Of a stretch of DNA of 6,335 nucleotides, positions 6,323-6,335 are shown one piece after another. The notes under the pieces were generated by a model that did not search any database, was not told the origin of the DNA, and was given only the letters and a program-made list of their open reading frames with translations. The stretch comes from Wocania_A sp964021735. GTDB lineage: Bacteria > Bacteroidota > Bacteroidia > Flavobacteriales > Flavobacteriaceae. Every line of letters begins with the position of its first letter. Within the stretch, counting starts at the first letter, position 1. The translations under genes were made by a program, and so were the position numbers. Where the stretch lies: contig NZ_CAXIBN010000182.1 of the NCBI RefSeq assembly GCF_964021735.1, positions 1 to 6,335 on the forward strand. The letters are read 5' to 3'.

Positions 6323-6335
6323 TGGGCGCGAAGGG
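6323..6335 (-). tRNA. Probable 3' end of a tRNA gene, truncated by the window edge
   Basis: Read leftward, the last bases are CCCTT CGCGCCC A. These fit the 3' strand of a T-stem, a 7-base acceptor 3' strand and an A discriminator. The G+C content jumps sharply from its surroundings, as expected for a tRNA, and a terminator follows at once. The T-loop, anticodon and 5' end are outside the window, so isotype cannot be assigned. Only 13 bases support this. It could instead be the end of another structured RNA. Confidence 0.5.

Overview
The window looks like a piece of a Bacteroidota chromosome, most likely a flavobacterium or a close relative. The base composition is very AT-rich. Starts are preceded by A/T-rich leaders with no clear Shine-Dalgarno sequence. 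Both exported proteins have short hydrophobic signal peptides, and there is a PAS plus LuxR-type regulator of a kind common in that phylum. The exact genus cannot be told from the sequence.

Layout, left to right. Bases 3-182 (+) are the end of a gene cut by the window edge, perhaps the C-terminal winged-helix part of a Fic-family protein. A 77-residue protein of unknown function follows 13 bases later (196-429, +). Bases 430-577 separate these from a convergent leftward unit and are full of inverted repeats, probably a shared bidirectional terminator. The leftward unit has two genes. The promoter-proximal one (5118-4060) encodes a 352-residue exported protein with MORN/YwqK-type repeats. The second (4030-578), only 29 bases downstream, encodes a 1150-residue exported protein with a beta-rich N-terminal domain, TPR repeats, a long coiled-coil region, a MORN-like patch and C-terminal TPRs. 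Upstream lies a strong hairpin terminator (5248-5283), then a 123-base non-coding stretch, then a separate leftward gene for a PAS-LuxR regulator (6177-5407). The right edge holds another terminator hairpin (6287-6320) directly beside what looks like the 3' end of a leftward tRNA gene (6323-6335).

The two exported proteins form the most interesting unit. Both should act beyond the inner membrane, both carry repeat modules that usually bind partners, and they share a MORN-like element, so they may work as one envelope complex. No enzyme active site is visible in either. The LuxR-type gene has its own terminator, so it is not cotranscribed with the pair under normal termination. It could still regulate them, but nothing in the sequence proves it. 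I see no complete mobile element, CRISPR array or recognised defence system.
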